Part shown: piece after piece, positions 7,223-8,431 of the stretch | Layout: the number at the start of each line of letters is the position of its first letter | Position numbering within the stretch: the first letter of the stretch is position 1 | Assembly: GCA_015711875.1 (NCBI GenBank) | Contig: JACVJG010000094.1 | Coordinates: 1-8,431 of the forward strand | Reading direction: 5' to 3' | Source: Candidatus Solincola jinzensis | GTDB lineage: Bacteria; Actinomycetota; Geothermincolia; Geothermincolales; RBG-13-55-18 | Length of the DNA: 8,431 bases | The notes under the pieces: model-generated | Seen by the model: the letters and a program-made list of their open reading frames with translations, nothing else | Database searches by the model: none | Told to the model about the DNA's origin: nothing | Position numbers and translations under genes: made by a program

Positions 7223-7263
7223 AAAAACCAGGCCATCGGATATATCCTCTGACCTGGTCTTTT
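7223..7263 (-). terminator. Intrinsic terminator of the tRNA gene (minus strand)
   Basis: Starting 3 nt after the tRNA CCA end, ACCAGG (7258-7253) pairs with CCTGGT (7232-7227) and runs into TTTTT (7227-7223). The loop contains the perfect palindrome GGATATATCC (7238-7247). On the plus strand the mirror arm ends in CTTTT, so it may also stop transcription arriving from the ATPase pseudogene. Its position right behind the tRNA 3' end suggests it is the tRNA's original terminator. Confidence 0.65.
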
Positions 7264-7265
7264 AC

Positions 7266-7315
7266 TGGTGGGCCCAGTAGGACTCGAACCTACGACACGC
7301 GGATTATGAGTCCGT
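7266..7315 (-). tRNA. 3' fragment of a CAT-anticodon tRNA gene (Met or Ile2), 5' half missing
   Basis: Reading the minus strand, the encoded CCA (7268-7266) and the acceptor 3' strand TGGGCCC (7276-7270) are intact. So is the T-arm, GTAGG-TTCGAGT-CCTAC (7293-7277). The anticodon loop CTCATAA (7310-7304) carries anticodon CAT, with the 3' anticodon stem TCCGC (7303-7299). The 5' anticodon stem reads ACGGA, so its outermost pair is mismatched. Before it there is no D-arm and no acceptor 5' strand; the sequence turns AT-rich. No matching 5' half occurs in the remaining 1.1 kb. The fragment cannot fold as a working tRNA and looks like a displaced att-site copy left by site-specific integration. 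Anticodon CAT alone does not separate elongator Met from lysidine-modified Ile2. Confidence 0.85.
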
Positions 7316-7452
7316 ACCTTTCAATTATCTACTATTATTTACCAGTTTACCATAATGCTTTTAAATGCCCATTTTTCGCTTAATATAGCCATATTTTTAA
7401 GATAACATTTCATTCTCAATATACAGTAGTATTTCCTAATGCGTCTCAAACA

Positions 7453-7470
7453 TGTAGCAAATTTGTAGCA
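7453..7470. repeat. TGTAGCA direct repeat, 11-bp period
   Basis: TGTAGCA occurs at 7453-7459 and 7464-7470, separated by AATT. The spacing is close to one helical turn. It lies about 140 bp inside the presumed element end, where arm-type sites of tyrosine integrases are found in some elements. The link is suggestive only. Confidence 0.3.
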
Positions 7471-7566
7471 TAATTCGGCTGCATGGAAGGAATGGGATTG
7501 CAAGAGGGTTCATAAGACCTCCGAATCGCAGAATACATAGAACATATGCTGAGAACAGTTCTGCCG

Positions 7567-7592
7567 CCAGGGAGGCTGATAAGGCCTCCTGG
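7567..7592. repeat. Imperfect GC-rich hairpin
   Basis: CCAGG (7567-7571) and AGGC (7573-7576) pair with GCCT (7584-7587) and CCTGG (7588-7592). This gives nine base pairs with one bulged G and a 7-nt loop. No T-run follows on either strand, so it is not a typical terminator. It stands out in a region with no supported gene. Confidence 0.35.
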
Positions 7593-7967
7593 AGGGCAAT
7601 AAGGCAGAAGGAACCGCCCAGGAGAAGATTCCAGGAAGTTTTTGCTTGTCTGCATGGGGATTTTGGGTCAATATCAAACCCTCAAGTATTGGTTTAAGAA
7701 ATTCGGCATATTCGGGTCTGGAGGTCGCCACTCCTTTGCTCGAAACCCTCCTCGCCATATTTCCCGTCAGAAGCACGGAGAGCCTCGCTGTGACACGCAA
7801 AGAGGAGGGTAAGGGTTAAAACTTACCTAAGATTTTGCGGGCTTTCTAGGGTCAAAATTCTGCGTTTTTCCCAAAAACATTATGGCCCCGCCATCCAGGT
7901 GACCTGATTTTTTGGGCGAGGAGGCTCGTTCAGAAGGCGGTAAGGGGGTTTATGCGCTAAGGTCGTT

Positions 7968-8430
7968 TTATTGCCCGGCCAAGACGCGCATCGCGTCCCC
8001 GAACGGCAAGACCTCCCTGAATGCCTCAAAAGTTGGCTTCCAAAATATCCTGCAACGAGTGACTTGGTCAAACAATTCTAAACTCTGCCTCACTCTTTCG
8101 AAATTGTAGGCAATGGCGAAATTGGGAGGTTTGTTCGTTTCCCTCTCGGTAATCAAGGTAGGAGGATCACATAGGTAAGGCCAGAAAACTCCGAATGAAC
8201 ATGGGATATTAATATGTCGCTCGGATCGATAATGTTTGGGAGCAACTTTGGTGGTATAGAAATGTTTGAAGCCACAGTGTTCAATAAACTTTAGGAAGGT
8301 GGAAATGTTCTAACTTTATCCCCAATGGCCCATAGCGTTTGACAAGTGCCAGGTTTTTTCTCCCAACTAGGCAATATTCTAGGGCTCTGCAGGGGGATTG
8401 TTTAAGAAATCTTCGTTTTACGCCACCCAT
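7968..8430 (-). pseudogene. Unrecognised broken coding relic, about 150 residues in two frames
   Basis: On the minus strand an ATG at 8430 opens 49 codons that end at TGA 8283-8281. A second frame, open from 8309 to TAA 7970-7968, carries 113 codons with well-mixed, protein-like composition. It includes E-H-C-G-F-K-H-F-Y, an F-W-P-Y-L-C segment and a helical F-E-R-V-R-Q-S-L-E-L-F stretch. The overlap at 8309-8283 suggests that one extra base split a single gene. There is no start with a ribosome site for the second frame except an ATG at 8156 that would discard the conserved-looking part. The gene may extend past the right edge, in which case this is its C-terminal portion. I do not recognise the family. 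Confidence 0.35.
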
Positions 8431-8431
8431 A

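Larger units (their letters stand above)
7316..7967. other. Region without a supportable gene
   Basis: Beyond the tRNA fragment there is an AT-rich stretch to about 7440, then more balanced sequence. A minus-strand frame of about 95 codons (7510-7800) has a protein-like middle part but no convincing ribosome site and a poor C-terminal half. A plus-strand frame (about 7458-7695) is open but has no start codon. Both could be remnants of decayed genes or chance frames. Besides the TGTAGCA repeat and the hairpin near 7567, I see nothing definite. Confidence 0.4.
7316..8431. mobile_element. Probable right-hand integrated element end (inferred), AT-rich, without intact genes
   Basis: From the tRNA break point the sequence falls to roughly 30% GC for about 120 bp. 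It then stays clearly lower in GC than the genes on the left. No intact gene is seen; only coding relics are visible, and the region probably continues beyond the window. The displaced tRNA 3' end with its own terminator on the left implies that the inserted DNA lies on this side. An integrase gene is usually next to the reconstituted tRNA at the opposite end, which would explain its absence. A deletion joining unrelated DNA is an alternative. Confidence 0.4.

Noticed and set aside
7266..7440. An intron-containing tRNA gene
   Set aside because: No 5' tRNA half (acceptor strand or D-arm) is found within the remaining 1.1 kb and the break is in the anticodon stem without intron-like structure, so truncation by integration fits better.
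7880..8109. Small frames on both strands overlapping the right-end relic
   Set aside because: They overlap the better-supported minus-strand relic frame and have poor composition and no start signals.
1..8431. CRISPR array, insertion-sequence ends or rRNA genes
   Set aside because: No regularly spaced long repeats, no matched terminal inverted repeats around a transposase, and no rRNA-like sequence were seen.

Overview
The window looks like a piece of a high-GC, probably anaerobic bacterial chromosome that meets a lower-GC insertion at its right end. Redox genes of the FixC/FixX type, SD-led GTG/ATG starts, and a very large secreted protein with DUF11 and InlB-like repeats would fit an anaerobic Actinomycetota, Chloroflexota or Firmicutes relative. 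That placement is only an inference.

Left third (1-2893, minus strand): one uninterrupted reading frame of 964 codons runs off the left edge. It encodes a secreted protein with a signal peptide, a helical segment, a macroglobulin-like beta domain (V-Y-K-P-G-Q), a further beta domain, a probable beta-propeller, a DUF11 domain and the start of an InlB-like repeat array. I read it codon by codon and found no stop. Its start is ambiguous: a GTG at 2893 gives a clean signal peptide, but an overlapping ATG frame begins at 2988 and meets the long frame at an A-AAA-AAG heptamer.

Divergent intergenic region (2894-3493): a strong Shine-Dalgarno sequence, an 11-bp inverted repeat and a three-copy AGCGGC repeat of exact 10-bp period lie here.

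Middle (3494-5783, plus strand): a FixC/geranylgeranyl-reductase-family flavoprotein with an unusual C-terminal helical extension is followed, after a 349-bp gap, by a small 2[4Fe-4S] FixX-like ferredoxin. Together they look like an electron-transfer pair in which the ferredoxin passes electrons to or from the flavoprotein. FixA and FixB are not in the window.

5784-7118: a hairpin after fixX and a TGCAC-rich inverted repeat precede a decayed AAA_14/DUF4143 ATPase gene. It has a frameshift inside Walker B, a Walker B Asp to Asn change and an in-frame TAA.

7119-8431: two minus-strand terminators and the 3' portion of a CAT-anticodon tRNA gene (minus strand) end abruptly inside the anticodon stem. 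To the right the sequence becomes AT-rich and holds only broken coding relics. The simplest reading is an attachment-site junction: chromosome to the left, with the tRNA's own terminator, and the end of an integrated element to the right. No complete gene, integrase or CRISPR array is visible in that part.
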